A stretch of DNA of 64,000 bases from Allobranchiibius huperziae (lineage in GTDB: Bacteria > Actinomycetota > Actinomycetes > Actinomycetales > Dermatophilaceae): positions 3,426,929 to 3,490,928 of the forward strand of contig NZ_JACCFW010000001.1 in assembly GCF_013410455.1 (NCBI RefSeq), written 5' to 3'. Position numbers and translations under genes: made by a program. Below the pieces are notes generated by a model. The model made no database searches, was not told the DNA's origin, and worked only from the letters and a program-made list of their open reading frames with translations. Positions 32,440 to 45,509 of the stretch are shown here, in pieces. Every line of letters begins with the position of its first letter. The stretch's first letter is position 1.

Positions 32440-33876
32440 GTGAGCGAATCGGACCACGATCTCGCCTTCGTCTGGCACTCCACCCTGATGACGCTGGAGG
32501 ATTCCGGCATCGCCCAGCGCGACCGGGGCTACCTGCGCCTGGCCCGCCTGATCGGCGTCGTCGGTGAGACCGCCGTACTCGCGGTGCCCTTCGAACACAC
32601 CAAACGCATCGTCGAGTCGGACCTGATCGACTCGGTGTCCGCGGCGCTCAGCGAGCAGCTGTCCCAGACCGTGACGCTGGCGGTGACCGTCGATGAGTCC
32701 CTGCGGCCGCCCGACCAGAGCGCCGAGGCCGGCGAACTCTTCCCGATCGACATCGTGGAGAAGCCCGCGCCGGTGGAGAAGCCGCCGGCACCGCCGGCCC
32801 GTGGTCCGGTCTCGACCAGCGCCCGCGGCGGTGCGGCGACCAACGACCCGCGACTGAACCCGAAGTACACCTTCGACACCTTCGTCATCGGTGCCGGCAA
32901 CAGGTTCGCCTGCGCCGCGGCCCAAGCGGTCGCCGAGACGCCGGCGCGCTCGTACAACCCGCTGTTCATCTACGGCGACTCCGGACTGGGCAAGACCCAC
33001 CTGCTGCACGCGGTGGGTCACTACGTGCGCAGCTACTACCCTCAGATGCGGGTGCTCTACGTGAACTCCGAGGAGTTCACCAACGACTTCATCAACTCCA
33101 TCCGCGACGACAACGCCAGCCGCTTCCAGAAGCGCTACCGCGACGACGTCGACGTGCTGCTCATCGACGACGTGCAGTTCCTGCAGGGCAAGGAGAGCAC
33201 CCAGGAGGAGTTCTTCCACACCTTCAACTCGCTGCACAACGGCGAGAAGCAGATCGTGCTGACCAGTGACCAGCCGCCGAAGCTGCTGAGCGGGCTGGAG
33301 GATCGGATGCGGTCCCGGTTCGAGTGGGGCCTCACCACCGATGTGAAGCCGCCGGACCTCGAGACGCGTATCGCGATCCTTCGCAAGAAGGCCATCGCGG
33401 ACAAGATGGGGATCCCCGACGAGGTGCTGAGCCTGATCGCCAGCAGGGTGCCGAGCAACATCCGCGAGCTCGAGGGCGCGCTGATCCGCGTCACGGCGTA
33501 CGCGTCGGTGTCGGCCCAGGAGATCACCATGGAGCTGGCGACGCACGTCCTGAAGGACCTGATGCCGAGCGCCAACCCCGGCCAGATCGGGGTCTCCACG
33601 ATCATGGCCAAGACGGCGGCGTACTTCGACCTCACCGTCGACGATCTGTGCGGCTCGTCCCGCAGTCGCACCCTGGTGAACGCCCGGCAGATCGCCATGT
33701 ATCTGTGCCGTGAACTGACCGACCTGTCGCTGCCGAAAATTGGTCAACAATTCGGTGGGCGCGATCACACCACGGTGATGCACGCGGACCGTAAGATCCG
33801 TCAGCAGATGGGTGACCGGCGTCACCTGTACGACCAGATCAGTGAACTGACCCTTCAGATCCGCCGCGCCACCTGA
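32440..33876 (+). CDS. dnaA: Chromosomal replication initiator DnaA
   Basis: 478-aa initiator. Domain I ~1-85; a short Pro/Ala-rich domain II (~105-135), much shorter than in Streptomyces; AAA+ domain III with Walker A GDSGLGKTH (from residue 179) and Walker B VLLIDDVQFLQGKE; domain IV DNA-binding signature GGRDHTTVMHADRKI (from ~439). Starts at GTG with GAGGAG upstream. It binds the boxes on both sides of its gene and opens oriC. Confidence 0.98.
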   Translation: MSESDHDLAFVWHSTLMTLEDSGIAQRDRGYLRLARLIGVVGETAVLAVPFEHTKRIVESDLIDSVSAALSEQLSQTVTLAVTVDESLRPPDQSAEAGELFPIDIVEKPAPVEKPPAPPARGPVSTSARGGAATNDPRLNPKYTFDTFVIGAGNRFACAAAQAVAETPARSYNPLFIYGDSGLGKTHLLHAVGHYVRSYYPQMRVLYVNSEEFTNDFINSIRDDNASRFQKRYRDDVDVLLIDDVQFLQGKESTQEEFFHTFNSLHNGEKQIVLTSDQPPKLLSGLEDRMRSRFEWGLTTDVKPPDLETRIAILRKKAIADKMGIPDEVLSLIASRVPSNIRELEGALIRVTAYASVSAQEITMELATHVLKDLMPSANPGQIGVSTIMAKTAAYFDLTVDDLCGSSRSRTLVNARQIAMYLCRELTDLSLPKIGQQFGGRDHTTVMHADRKIRQQMGDRRHLYDQISELTLQIRRAT

Positions 33877-34507
33877 CGCTCCGTCCACACAGTTGTCCAC
33901 CGTTTTCTGGGGATAACTATGTTTCTCGACCCCTCAGATGTGACCTACATCACCTGACGTGCGGTCCGGAGTCGATATTCCCCACCCCGTTGTCCCCACC
34001 CTGTGGATAAGTCTGTGGGTAGCGCCGTTCCGCGCAACACGCCGCGTCACCTCCGCCTCGCGCCGGTCCATCCACAATTCCCTGGGGAAAACAACGCCAA
34101 ACGGTGGATCGCGGCCCTTCTGCAAGGCCCCGTCGGTGTACGACGTGTGAACAGCGCCCGACCGTCCACCGGACCCCCGGTTCATCCACATCCACCACCC
34201 CCAACCGGTCCACAGCCCCCGGCGACCTGGTTGCCGCTCGTTCCGGCGATTTCCTGTCGTTCTCCACAGCATCCACAACCGCTACTACGACGACTAACGA
34301 TTTCTGGAGATCCTGTTGCGCCCCGACAGCTGGGGAGAACGACAAGAGCCACGGGACCCGGACCGAACAACATCGATGGACCGCTTCGGTTGGCGGGCGG
34401 GTCCCTGCCGACTAGGGTCGGTCTGCGCCAGACGACCGCTGCCTGAAGCGAGCGCCGTCGACGCATCCCTGCACCCGAACGAGCAGCTACTGAGGACGGT
34501 CCGTGTC
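33877..34507. other. oriC: oriC: dnaA-dnaN intergenic region with DnaA boxes
   Basis: 631 nt without a gene. A perfect box TGTGGATAA (34002-34010, minus sense) and one-mismatch boxes TTGTCCACC (33893-33901), TTGTCCCCA (33990-33998), TCATCCACA (34192-34200) and TTCTCCACA (34260-34268), plus weaker CCATCCACA (34068) and GCATCCACA (34269). Local A/T-rich patches (TTTTCTGGGGATAACTATGTTT; ACTACGACGACTAACGATTT) are unusual in this genome and could be unwinding elements. Position between dnaA and dnaN is where actinobacterial origins lie. TAGGGT at 34413-34418 may be the dnaN -10. Confidence 0.88.
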
Positions 34508-35638
34508 GTGAAGCTCCAGGTCGAACGCGATGTGCTTGCCGAAGCGGTCACCTGGGCCGTACGCGGCCTGTCCACCCGCCCGCCCGTACCGGTCCTGGCC
34601 GGTGTGCTGCTGGAAGCCGCCGAGGACTCGCTCACGCTGAGCGCCTTCGACTACGAGGTCTCGGCCAAGGTCACCGTCCCCGCTCAGGTCGACGAGCCCG
34701 GCGAGACCCTGGTGATGGGCCGGCTGCTGTCGGAGATCTCCCGGTCGCTGCCGGCCAAGCCGGTCTCGCTGGCCGTCGACGGGTCCAAGCTGACGGTCTC
34801 CTGCGGGTCCAGCCGGTTCGCGCTGCAGCAGATGCCCACTGCGGACTACCCCACGCTGCCGATCTCTCCGGAGCCCAGCGGTTCGGTGCAGGGCGACATC
34901 TTCACCCAGGCGGTCGCGCAGGTCTCCATCGCGGCCGACCGCGGCGACACCCTGCCGATCCTGACCGGTGTCCGGATGGAGATCGAGGGCGACAAGCTGA
35001 GCCTGTTGGCCACCGACCGCTACCGGCTGGCCCTGCGCGAGCTCACCTGGAACCCCAGCACCGCGGACGCCTCGCACGTCGCGCTGATCCCCGCGCGCAC
35101 GCTGTCGGACACCGCTCGCGCCCTCGGCGCGTCCGGCACGGTCGGCATCGCCCTCGGTCACGCGGCAGGCGGTGAGGGCCTCGTGGGGTTCGAGGCCGGT
35201 CGACGCCGCAGCACCAGCCGACTGCTGGACGGGGAGTACCCGAAGGTCACCGCCATCTTCCCGACGAGCGTGGACACCGTCGCGGTGCTCAACACCGCCA
35301 CGCTGACCGAAGCCGTCAAGCGCGTAGCGCTGGTGGCCGAGCGCAACGCCGCCGTACGGCTGCGCTTCAGCGAGGGCCAGGTCGGCATCGAGGCCGGTCA
35401 GGGCGACGACGCCCAGGCCAGCGAGGCCGTGGAGTGCAACCTGCAGGGCCCGGAGCTGGAGATCGCCTTCAACCCGCAGTTCCTGCTCGACGGCCTGGGA
35501 GCCATCGGCACGTCGTACGCGCGGATGTCCTTCACCCAGCCCAGCCGCCCCGCGGTGCTGTCGGGGCAGGCCGAGGCGGACGGCGACGCTGACGAGAGCT
35601 ACCGCTACGTGCTGATGCCGGTGCGCTTCGCGAGCTAG
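34508..35638 (+). CDS. dnaN: DNA polymerase III beta subunit (sliding clamp)
   Basis: 376-aa clamp with three repeated domains; conserved blocks include RPPVPVLAGVLLEA, RGDTLPILTGVRMEI, LLATDRYRLALREL and the C-terminal YVLMPVRF. Start GTG 34508 (VKLQVERDVL) is the family start; the frame stays open upstream into oriC but that part is not clamp-like. Dimerises around DNA to tether polymerase III. Confidence 0.98.
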   Translation: MKLQVERDVLAEAVTWAVRGLSTRPPVPVLAGVLLEAAEDSLTLSAFDYEVSAKVTVPAQVDEPGETLVMGRLLSEISRSLPAKPVSLAVDGSKLTVSCGSSRFALQQMPTADYPTLPISPEPSGSVQGDIFTQAVAQVSIAADRGDTLPILTGVRMEIEGDKLSLLATDRYRLALRELTWNPSTADASHVALIPARTLSDTARALGASGTVGIALGHAAGGEGLVGFEAGRRRSTSRLLDGEYPKVTAIFPTSVDTVAVLNTATLTEAVKRVALVAERNAAVRLRFSEGQVGIEAGQGDDAQASEAVECNLQGPELEIAFNPQFLLDGLGAIGTSYARMSFTQPSRPAVLSGQAEADGDADESYRYVLMPVRFAS

Positions 35639-35653
35639 ACCGTGCGCAGCGCA

Positions 35654-35694
35654 GGTTGTGAGCGAGCACAGCGAGCACGCGGCCGCAGCGGAGT
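35654..35694. repeat. REP-like intergenic repeat, copy A
   Basis: A 41-bp sequence just after dnaN, beginning GGTTGTGAGCGAGC, with GCGAGC twice and CGGCCGCA near the end. Aligns without gaps to copy B after gyrB (about 32 of 41 bases). Non-coding. Confidence 0.55.
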
Positions 35695-35863
35695 ACGGTC
35701 GCGGCTCGCGAACGAAGGAACAACGAGCTGAATCCGCGATTGTCAGCGGATCAGTGGCATCTGCGTCAGTAGGACGCTGACAACCGAGCGGGAGTAGCGT
35801 CGGGCCCGAGATCGGCTCGCGGATCCTGCGAGTACCTGACCACTGGCGAACAAGGAGTTGGAC

Positions 35864-36772
<909 letters not shown>

Positions 36773-36851
36773 GCCGTCACCCCATGAGGTTCTTCGGGGT
36801 CGGGTGAGCGGGTCGGGGATCGGGCGGCGCTCTGTCGTGGTGCCGTGCTCC

Positions 36852-36857
36852 TAGACT
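36852..36857 (+). promoter_or_regulatory. -10 box for leaderless recF
   Basis: TAGACT ends 7 nt before GTG 36865, with no ribosome-binding site. Confidence 0.5.
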
Positions 36858-36864
36858 TCCCACG

Positions 36865-38103
36865 GTGTACCTGCGACGGCTGACTCTGACCGGATTCCGG
36901 TCCTACGAGCAGCTCGAGCTCGACTTCGAGCCCGGCGTCACGACGCTGGTCGGGCGCAACGGACAGGGCAAGACCAACCTGGTCGAGGCCGTCGGCTATC
37001 TCGCCACCCTCGGATCGCACCGGGTCGCGACAGACCACCCCCTGATCCGCGCCGGGGACGAGCAGGCTGTCGTCCGCGCGATCGTGGTGCGCGACGGGCG
37101 TGAGCAGAGCATCGAGATCGAGATCAACCCCGGGCGGGCCAACCGCGCACGCCTGGGTCGAGGGGCTGCCGTCCGTCCGCGCGACATCCTCGGCAGTCTG
37201 CGCACCGTGCTCTTCGCGCCGGAGGATCTAGCGCTGGTCAAAGGCGACCCGGCCGGCCGCCGCCGCTTCCTGGACGACCTTCTGGTGGCGCGCCAACCGC
37301 GCTGGGCCGCGGCGCGCTCGGACTACGACAAGATCCTCAAGCAGCGCAACGCGTTGCTGAAGAACGCCCGCACGTCCCGGAACGATGCGGCTCTGGCCGA
37401 TTCGCTGCCGGTGTGGGACACCCACCTGGCCGCCACCGGGGCGAACCTGACCTATGCGCGGCTGCGGCTGTTGCGCGACCTCGCGCCGTACGTCGGGCAG
37501 GCCTACGACCAGGTCAGCGACAGCGTGTCAGGGGCCCGGATCGACTACCAGTCCTCGCTGTCCGGGTTGTCGCCCGCGGCCGACGGTGAGGTGCCGGGCG
37601 TCGAGGAGATCACCGCCGCGCTGCACACCGGCTTCGCCGAGCAGCGGTCCCGGGAGATCGAGCGTGGCATCACCCTGGTCGGCCCGCACCGCGACGACCT
37701 GGAGCTGACGCTGGGCGAGCTGCCCGCCAAGGGGTATGCCAGCCACGGGGAGTCCTGGTCGTTCGCCCTGGCGCTGCGGCTCGCGGGCTACCAGCTCCTG
37801 CGCGCCGACGTCGCGACCGATCCGGTGCTGGTGCTGGACGACGTGTTCGCCGAGCTCGACGTGGGTCGGCGCACTCGGCTGGCGACCCTGATCTCGGACT
37901 GCGAACAGGTGCTCATCACGGCCGCCGTTCGTGACGACGTACCACCGGAGCTCGCGGGTCGGCTCTACGACGTACGCCGGGGCGCGGTGACAGTGCCCGC
38001 ATCCGGCCCGTCGGCTGGGCACGAGGTCGAGTTCGACGAGGCCGCTGACGAGGCCGCTGAGGAAGATCCGTCCGACGCCGCGGCCACGGGGGCCGCATCG
38101 TGA
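36865..38103 (+). CDS. recF: DNA replication and repair protein RecF
   Basis: 412-aa SMC-like ATPase. Walker A LVGRNGQGKTNLVEA (~30-43), signature region RGITLVGPHRDDLEL and ESWSFALALRLAGYQLL, Walker B DPVLVLDDVFAELD. Helps load RecA at gaps. The acidic C-terminal ~35 residues are disordered. GTG 36865 fits the family start and a leaderless promoter; the end overlaps the DUF721 start by GTGA. Confidence 0.97.
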   Translation: MYLRRLTLTGFRSYEQLELDFEPGVTTLVGRNGQGKTNLVEAVGYLATLGSHRVATDHPLIRAGDEQAVVRAIVVRDGREQSIEIEINPGRANRARLGRGAAVRPRDILGSLRTVLFAPEDLALVKGDPAGRRRFLDDLLVARQPRWAAARSDYDKILKQRNALLKNARTSRNDAALADSLPVWDTHLAATGANLTYARLRLLRDLAPYVGQAYDQVSDSVSGARIDYQSSLSGLSPAADGEVPGVEEITAALHTGFAEQRSREIERGITLVGPHRDDLELTLGELPAKGYASHGESWSFALALRLAGYQLLRADVATDPVLVLDDVFAELDVGRRTRLATLISDCEQVLITAAVRDDVPPELAGRLYDVRRGAVTVPASGPSAGHEVEFDEAADEAAEEDPSDAAATGAAS

Positions 38104-38690
38104 GGGGCGAGGAGGAGCAGGGGCCGCCGTCCGTCCGGGCCGAGGAGGCCGAGGGAGCCGAGGGAGCCGAGGGAGCCGAGGAATCACTGTCTACCGACCG
38201 CTTCGCTGCGGCCCGCGAGGCACTCGCACGGGCTCGAATGAGCGCTTCCGAGAGGGGTTTTCGCCCCGGAGCGCGGATACCCAAGCGTCGACCGCGCGCG
38301 GGTGACATCGGTCAGGGCCGCGGCCGCGACGACGGGCGGGACCCGTCCCTGCTGGGGAACCAGTTCGACAAGCTGCTCTCCGAGCGCGGCTGGCAGCTCG
38401 ACGTCGCGGCCGGTGCCGTGATGGGCCGCTGGCGGGAGATCGTCGGTGACGACGTGGCGGCGCACAGCGAACCCGTGGCGTACACCGACGGCGTGCTCAC
38501 CGTGCGTGCCGATTCCACGGCCTGGGCCACCCAGCTGCGACTGCTCGCCTCGACGCTGCTGGGCAAGATGGAAGAGGTGGTGGGCACCGACGTCGTGACC
38601 GAGTTGCGGGTCACCGGACCCGGCTCGCCGTCGTGGTCCCACGGCCGCCGCAGCGCCCCGGGACGAGGGCCGCGCGACACCTACGGTTGA
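38100..38690 (+). CDS. DUF721 (DciA-like) protein
   Basis: 196 aa. The C-terminal ~100 residues are DUF721 (LLSERGWQLDVAAGAVMGRWREIVGDDVAAHSEPV ... LTVRADSTAWATQLRLLA), the fold of the DciA helicase loader/operator; in actinobacteria it always sits between recF and gyrB. The N-terminal part is disordered and includes an AEG-AEG-AEG-AEE repeat encoded by 9-nt tandem units. Start GTG 38100 overlaps recF. Role in replicative helicase loading is inferred from DciA. Confidence 0.9.
   Translation: MRGEEEQGPPSVRAEEAEGAEGAEGAEESLSTDRFAAAREALARARMSASERGFRPGARIPKRRPRAGDIGQGRGRDDGRDPSLLGNQFDKLLSERGWQLDVAAGAVMGRWREIVGDDVAAHSEPVAYTDGVLTVRADSTAWATQLRLLASTLLGKMEEVVGTDVVTELRVTGPGSPSWSHGRRSAPGRGPRDTYG
38148..38183 (+). 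repeat. 9-bp tandem repeat in the DUF721 gene
   Basis: GCCGAGGGA three times (38148-38174) followed by GCCGAGGAA, encoding Ala-Glu-Gly x3 and Ala-Glu-Glu. In-frame, so copy-number changes would be tolerated. Confidence 0.8.
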
Positions 38691-38757
38691 GCGAAACAGC
38701 GGGGTCGCCCTTACCGTGGTCGTGCAATCTGTACGCAACGGCAGGATTTCCTTTACC

Positions 38758-39522
38758 GTGTCAGACCATCACGAACCACGTACGCCGGCGAGCGACGACA
38801 CCTTCGACGACCTCTTCCCGGCCGATCGAGGATCCCGCGCTCGAGCCGCGGACCACCCCACCGACCCCGCAGGATTCACCGCCGGACCCCCGAGCGGGTC
38901 CGCGTCCATGTACGACGCGCCTCCTCCGGTCGAGAGTGGGTGGGACCGGGCGGACGCACCGAGTTACGACGGTCGGATGGTCGGCTCTCCCCCTCCGCCG
39001 CGGGGAGCGAGCATGGTGCTGCCCTGGGTGGTGATCAGTGCGTCGGTGCTGGCGATCGCGGTCGTCGGGTTCATGATCCTGCGCGGCCAGCGCACCCACC
39101 CCAACACCGCGGTCACCCCGGTGGTCACCCGCACGGTGACCAGCACCCCGTCGCCGAGCGGCAGTTCGACCGCGCCGTCCACCTCCTCGTCCGGGTCGAG
39201 CAGCAGCTCCTCGTCCAGCAAGGCGTCGACGCCGGCCCCGGCGACGGCACCCCCGCCCGGCTTCGAGAAGTGCAAGGGCACCGACACCGGTTACAAGGTG
39301 CGCGGCTCGGGCACGACGTGCGCCTTCGTGGCCGATGTCGCGAACCAGGCGACCAGCCGGGCGGCCTCCGCCACGGGCAGCAGTTTCAGCTTCGACGCGA
39401 CGAGCAAGAAGACCGGGCAGACCTACACGCTCAACTGCGTGGTCGGCCCGTACATCGAGTGCACCATCCCGCCGAGCGGTCCCAAGACGTCGCAGACCTA
39501 CATCTACGTGATGCGGAACTGA
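38758..39522 (+). CDS. Single-pass membrane protein with extracytoplasmic Cys-paired domain
   Basis: 254 aa. An acidic, Pro-rich cytoplasmic ~85 residues, one membrane helix at ~86-108 (LPWVVISASVLAIAVVGFMIL), a Ser/Thr-rich stalk with a run of eight serines, then a ~90-residue domain with four cysteines (FEKCKGTDTGYKV; GTTCAFVADVA; YTLNCVV; IECTIPP) ending QTYIYVMRN. This ending resembles small extracellular domains found on actinobacterial Ser/Thr kinases and orphan proteins. Function unknown. GTG 38758 is one of two in-frame choices; 38716 would add 14 residues. Confidence 0.6.
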   Translation: MSDHHEPRTPASDDTFDDLFPADRGSRARAADHPTDPAGFTAGPPSGSASMYDAPPPVESGWDRADAPSYDGRMVGSPPPPRGASMVLPWVVISASVLAIAVVGFMILRGQRTHPNTAVTPVVTRTVTSTPSPSGSSTAPSTSSSGSSSSSSSSKASTPAPATAPPPGFEKCKGTDTGYKVRGSGTTCAFVADVANQATSRAASATGSSFSFDATSKKTGQTYTLNCVVGPYIECTIPPSGPKTSQTYIYVMRN

Positions 39523-39669
39523 CCGACGTCGCTGATGCGCGCTGCAGCGGCTCTACGGGCCCCCGCACGTACCGGTGGTCGTGAAGGGCACCGTTCTGGC
39601 CGGGAATGCCGCTCATATGGCGATCCTGAGGATGCCCTGGGGGTGCGGGAGGGTAGACTGGGAGCCTGA

Positions 39670-41931
<2,262 letters not shown>

Positions 41932-41946
41932 CAGCCGCGCAATGGA

Positions 41947-41987
41947 GGTTGTCGGCGAGCGCAGCGAGTCGCCGGCCGCAATGGAGT
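41947..41987. repeat. REP-like intergenic repeat, copy B
   Basis: Related to copy A after dnaN: begins GGTTGTCGGCGAGC, contains CAGCGAG and CGGCCGCA. Lies 16 nt after the gyrB stop, in the 179-nt gyrB-gyrA gap. Confidence 0.55.
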
Positions 41988-42110
41988 GGATGGCAGATAT
42001 CAAGCAAAGGCATCGCGGGTCCGAGAAGAACTCGGTCGGTCGGAGCCTGAGAACGGCGCAGGGCTGCAGCCCATCGCTTGAGAAGAAACAACTGAGGATC
42101 AAGGGAATTC

Positions 42111-44690
42111 ATGTCTGACGTGACAGGCCCCCCGGACGGCGAAGGCCCCGGACGCACCGGCATCGAGGCCACCGACCTCAACGCGGAGATGCAGCGCAGC
42201 TACATCGAGTACGCGATGAGCGTGATCGTGAGCCGCGCGCTGCCCGACGTACGCGACGGGCTGAAGCCGGTGCACCGCCGCATCGTCTACGCGATGTACG
42301 ACGGCGGCTACCGCCCCGACCGCGGCTACAACAAGTGCAGCCGCGTCGTCGGCGACGTGATGGGTCACTACCACCCACACGGTGACGCGCCGATCTACGA
42401 CGCCATGGTGCGACTGGTGCAGCCGTGGTCGATGCGTTACCCGCTGGTCGACGGGCAGGGCAACTTCGGCTCGCCGGGCAACGACGGGGCCGCGGCGCCG
42501 CGGTACACCGAGTGCCGGATGACGCAGCTGTCGATGGAGCTCGTGCGCGACATCCACGAGGAGACCGTCGACTTCGAGCCCAACTACGACGGCAAGACGA
42601 TGCAGCCGGTCGTGCTGCCGGCGCGCTACCCCAACCTGCTGGTCAACGGCTCGGCCGGGATCGCGGTCGGTATGGCGACCCAGATCCCGCCGCACAACCT
42701 GCGCGAGGTCGCCTCCGGAGCCCTGTGGCTGCTGGAGAACCCCGAGGTGACCCGCGAGGAGCTGCTGGAGAAGCTGCTCACCCTCATCCCGGGCCCCGAT
42801 TTCCCGACGGGCGCGCTGGTGCTCGGTCGCCGCGGCATCGAGGACGCCTACCGCACCGGTCGTGGCTCGATCACGATGCGCGCGGTGGTGGAGGTCGAGG
42901 AGATCCAGGGCCGGCAGTGCCTGGTCGTGACCGAGCTGCCGTACCAGGTCAACCGGGACGCGCTCGCGGAGAAGATCGCCCAGCAGGTCAAGGACGGGCG
43001 GATCGCCGGCATCGCCGACCTGCGCGACGAGAGCTCCGGTCGTACGGGGCAGCGCCTGGTCATCGTGCTGAAGCGCGACGCCGTGGCCAAGGTGGTGCTG
43101 AACAACCTCTACAAGCACACCCAGCTGCAGCAGAACTTCGGCGCCAACATGCTGGCCCTGGTCGACGGGGTGCCGCGCACGCTGCCGATCAGCTCGTTCA
43201 TCAAGCACTGGGTGGACCACCAGATCGAGGTCATCCGGCGGCGTACCGAGTACCGGCTGCGCAAGGCCGAGGAGCAGATCCACCTGCTGCGCGGTTACCT
43301 CAAGGCGCTGGAGATGCTCGACGAGGTCATCGCCCTGATCCGGCGCAGCCCGTCCGCGGACGAGGCGCGCACCGGGTTGATGGAGTTGCTGGACGTCGAC
43401 GAACTTCAGGCGCGAGCCATTCTCGACCTGCAGCTGCGCCGGCTGGCAGCGATGGAGCGTCAACGGATCACCGACGACCACGACGAACTGCAGCGGATGA
43501 TCGAGGACTACCAGGACATCCTGGCCAAGCCCGAGCGGCAGCGCAGCATCGTCAGCACCGAGCTGAGCGAACTCGTCGAGAAGTACGGCGACGAGCGGCG
43601 TACCCAGATCGTGCCCTTCGACGGCGACATGTCGATGGAGGACCTGATCCCCGAGGAGGACGTGGTCGTCACGATCACCCGCGGGGGCTACGCCAAGCGC
43701 GTGAAGATGGCGGAGTACCGCTCCCAGCGGCGCGGCGGCAAGGGCGTGCGCGGTGCGCAACTGCGCGGCGACGACGTGGTGTCGACCTTCTTCACCACCT
43801 CCACCCACCACTGGCTGCTGTTCTTCACCAACGCCGGCCGGGTCTACCGGATCAAGGCGTACGAGCTGCCGGAGAGCTCGCGGGACGCCAAGGGCCAGCA
43901 CGTGGCCAACCTGCTGGCGTTCCAGCCGGACGAGCAGATCGCCCAGGTGATGGCGCTGCGCGACTACACGACCGACCCGTACCTGCTGCTCGCCACCCGT
44001 CGCGGGCTGGTGAAGAAGACCCGGCTGACCGAGTACGACTCGCCGCGCTCCGGCGGGCTCATCGCGGTCAACCTGCGCGACGGCGACGAGCTGGTCGCGG
44101 CAGCGCTCGCCGCGCCGCTCGACGACGTGCTGCTGGTCTCCCGCAAGGGACAGTCGGTGCGCTTCCACGCCACCGACGACAGCCTGCGGCCGATGGGTCG
44201 CGGCACGTCGGGTGTGACGGGCATGAAGTTCCGGGGCGGCGACGAGCTGCTCGCGATGAACGTCGTGGCCGACGGGGAAGACCCCGACGTGTTCGTGGTC
44301 TTCGAGAACGGTCTGGCCAAGCGGACCGCCAGCTCGGACTACCCGACCAAGGGCCGTGCCACGCTCGGCGTCAAGGTCGCCAACATCTCCGAACGCGGTG
44401 GCGACCTCGTCGGTGCGCTCACCACCCACGACGGCGACGAAGTGCTCGTCGTGATGGAGAAGGGCAAGATCGTGCGCTCGCGGGTGGATGAGGTGCGGCG
44501 AACCGGCCGATCGACCCAGGGAGTGCAGTTCGCGACCCCCGACAAGGGCGACGCGATCGTGGCCGTGGCGCGCAATGCCGAGGCAGAGGTCGAAGAGCTG
44601 GCCGATGATGCCGTAGCGTCAGGGACGGAAAACCCTGTGCCCGGCGAGACTGGGACTACAGATCCGCAGGAGTCTGGAGATCCTGAGTGA
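42111..44690 (+). CDS. gyrA: DNA gyrase subunit A
   Basis: 859-aa subunit. Catalytic Tyr132 in [10 protein letters not shown]; quinolone-determining region [19 protein letters not shown], with Ala93 and Pro94 at the E. coli 83/84 positions; canonical GyrA box QRRGGKG in the C-terminal beta-pinwheel, which gives true gyrase activity. An acidic C-terminal tail follows. ATG 42111; the ribosome-binding site (AACTGAGGATCAAGG) is moderate. Overlaps the DUF3566 gene by 4 nt. Confidence 0.98.
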   Translation: MSDVTGPPDGEGPGRTGIEATDLNAEMQRSYIEYAMSVIVSRALPDVRDGLKPVHRRIVYAMYDGGYRPDRGYNKCSRVVGDVMGHYHPHGDAPIYDAMVRLVQPWSMRYPLVDGQGNFGSPGNDGAAAPRYTECRMTQLSMELVRDIHEETVDFEPNYDGKTMQPVVLPARYPNLLVNGSAGIAVGMATQIPPHNLREVASGALWLLENPEVTREELLEKLLTLIPGPDFPTGALVLGRRGIEDAYRTGRGSITMRAVVEVEEIQGRQCLVVTELPYQVNRDALAEKIAQQVKDGRIAGIADLRDESSGRTGQRLVIVLKRDAVAKVVLNNLYKHTQLQQNFGANMLALVDGVPRTLPISSFIKHWVDHQIEVIRRRTEYRLRKAEEQIHLLRGYLKALEMLDEVIALIRRSPSADEARTGLMELLDVDELQARAILDLQLRRLAAMERQRITDDHDELQRMIEDYQDILAKPERQRSIVSTELSELVEKYGDERRTQIVPFDGDMSMEDLIPEEDVVVTITRGGYAKRVKMAEYRSQRRGGKGVRGAQLRGDDVVSTFFTTSTHHWLLFFTNAGRVYRIKAYELPESSRDAKGQHVANLLAFQPDEQIAQVMALRDYTTDPYLLLATRRGLVKKTRLTEYDSPRSGGLIAVNLRDGDELVAAALAAPLDDVLLVSRKGQSVRFHATDDSLRPMGRGTSGVTGMKFRGGDELLAMNVVADGEDPDVFVVFENGLAKRTASSDYPTKGRATLGVKVANISERGGDLVGALTTHDGDEVLVVMEKGKIVRSRVDEVRRTGRSTQGVQFATPDKGDAIVAVARNAEAEVEELADDAVASGTENPVPGETGTTDPQESGDPE

Positions 44691-45223
44691 GCACTGACAC
44701 GCCTAACGACACCGCACGGGCCGCCGGCGACAGCCCGGCGGCGCGCCTGCCGGGCAAGGCAGGGACCTCCGGGGCCCGCAAGGCCCCCGCACCCGCGGCC
44801 AACCGTGGGGGCAGGCCCGCGCCCCGCCCGGCCGCCCGTACGTCACGGCCCGGCCGAGCGACCCCGCGACGGGTCCGTCTGTCGCTGTCCAGGGTCGACC
44901 CCTGGTCGGTCTTCAAGATCGCCTTCCTGCTCTCGGTCGCCGTGGCGATCGCGGGCGTGGTGATGACCGGGGTGCTGTGGACGGTCCTGTCCGGGATGGG
45001 CGTCTTCGGCAACCTGAACGACCTGCTGCGCTCGATGGACCGCAAGGGTTCGTCGTTCAACCTCATGGACTACATCGGCTTCGGTCGGGTCATGTCGCTG
45101 TCGGTGGTCATCGGCGTGATCGACATCTTCCTGATGACGGCGATCGCGACGCTGGGCGCGTTCCTCTACAACATCTGCTCCTCGCTGGTCGGCGGCCTGC
45201 ACCTCACGCTGACCGACGAGTGA
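44687..45223 (+). CDS. DUF3566 membrane protein
   Basis: 178 aa. A basic, Pro/Ala-rich cytoplasmic N-terminus (~65 residues), then [30 protein letters not shown] and a second membrane helix ([26 protein letters not shown]). The DUF3566 family is encoded directly after gyrA in actinobacteria (Rv0007 in M. tuberculosis); a link to septation has been proposed. GTG 44687 overlaps gyrA as GTGA. Confidence 0.92.
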   Translation: MSTDTPNDTARAAGDSPAARLPGKAGTSGARKAPAPAANRGGRPAPRPAARTSRPGRATPRRVRLSLSRVDPWSVFKIAFLLSVAVAIAGVVMTGVLWTVLSGMGVFGNLNDLLRSMDRKGSSFNLMDYIGFGRVMSLSVVIGVIDIFLMTAIATLGAFLYNICSSLVGGLHLTLTDE

Positions 45224-45244
45224 CCTCCGACCTGCGTCGATAGG

Positions 45245-45276
45245 GTCGCCGCGCGCTCTATAGGGCGCGCGGCGAC
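45245..45276 (+). terminator. Terminator of the gyrA-DUF3566 unit
   Basis: Perfect 12-bp stem GTCGCCGCGCGC / GCGCGCGGCGAC with an 8-nt loop (TCTATAGG), 21 nt after the DUF3566 stop. Confidence 0.8.
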
Positions 45277-45377
45277 TCTGCTCCCAGCGCCGGCGTTTTG
45301 GCTGGTCCCGGGGGGTTGAGGTAACCTCGTTCGGCGCCTGACCCGCGGTTTCGTGGGTGGGCGCACTGCGGTGATAC

Positions 45378-45454
45378 GGGCCTATAGCTCAGTCGGTTAG
45401 AGCGCTTCCCTGATAAGGAAGAGGCCACAGGTTCAAGTCCTGTTAGGCCCACCA
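45378..45454 (+). tRNA. tRNA-Ile (GAT), CCA encoded
   Basis: 77 nt: acceptor GGGCCTA/TAGGCCC, D-loop AGCTCAGTCGGTTAGAGC, anticodon stem TTCCC/GGGAA reading GAT at 45412-45414 (loop CTGATAA), T-loop GGTTCAAGTCC, discriminator A and encoded CCA. Confidence 0.97.
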
Positions 45455-45509
45455 CCAGCCGTTCGGTACGCGCTCCCCGCGCGTGCCCGTCGTACCACCA
45501 GGAGGACCG

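Noticed and set aside
39178-39240. Serine-codon run as a repeat array
   Set aside because: It encodes the Ser-rich stalk of a membrane protein; low complexity only.
42099-44429. 776-codon minus-strand open frame over gyrA
   Set aside because: Antisense shadow; no motif, gyrA is unambiguous.
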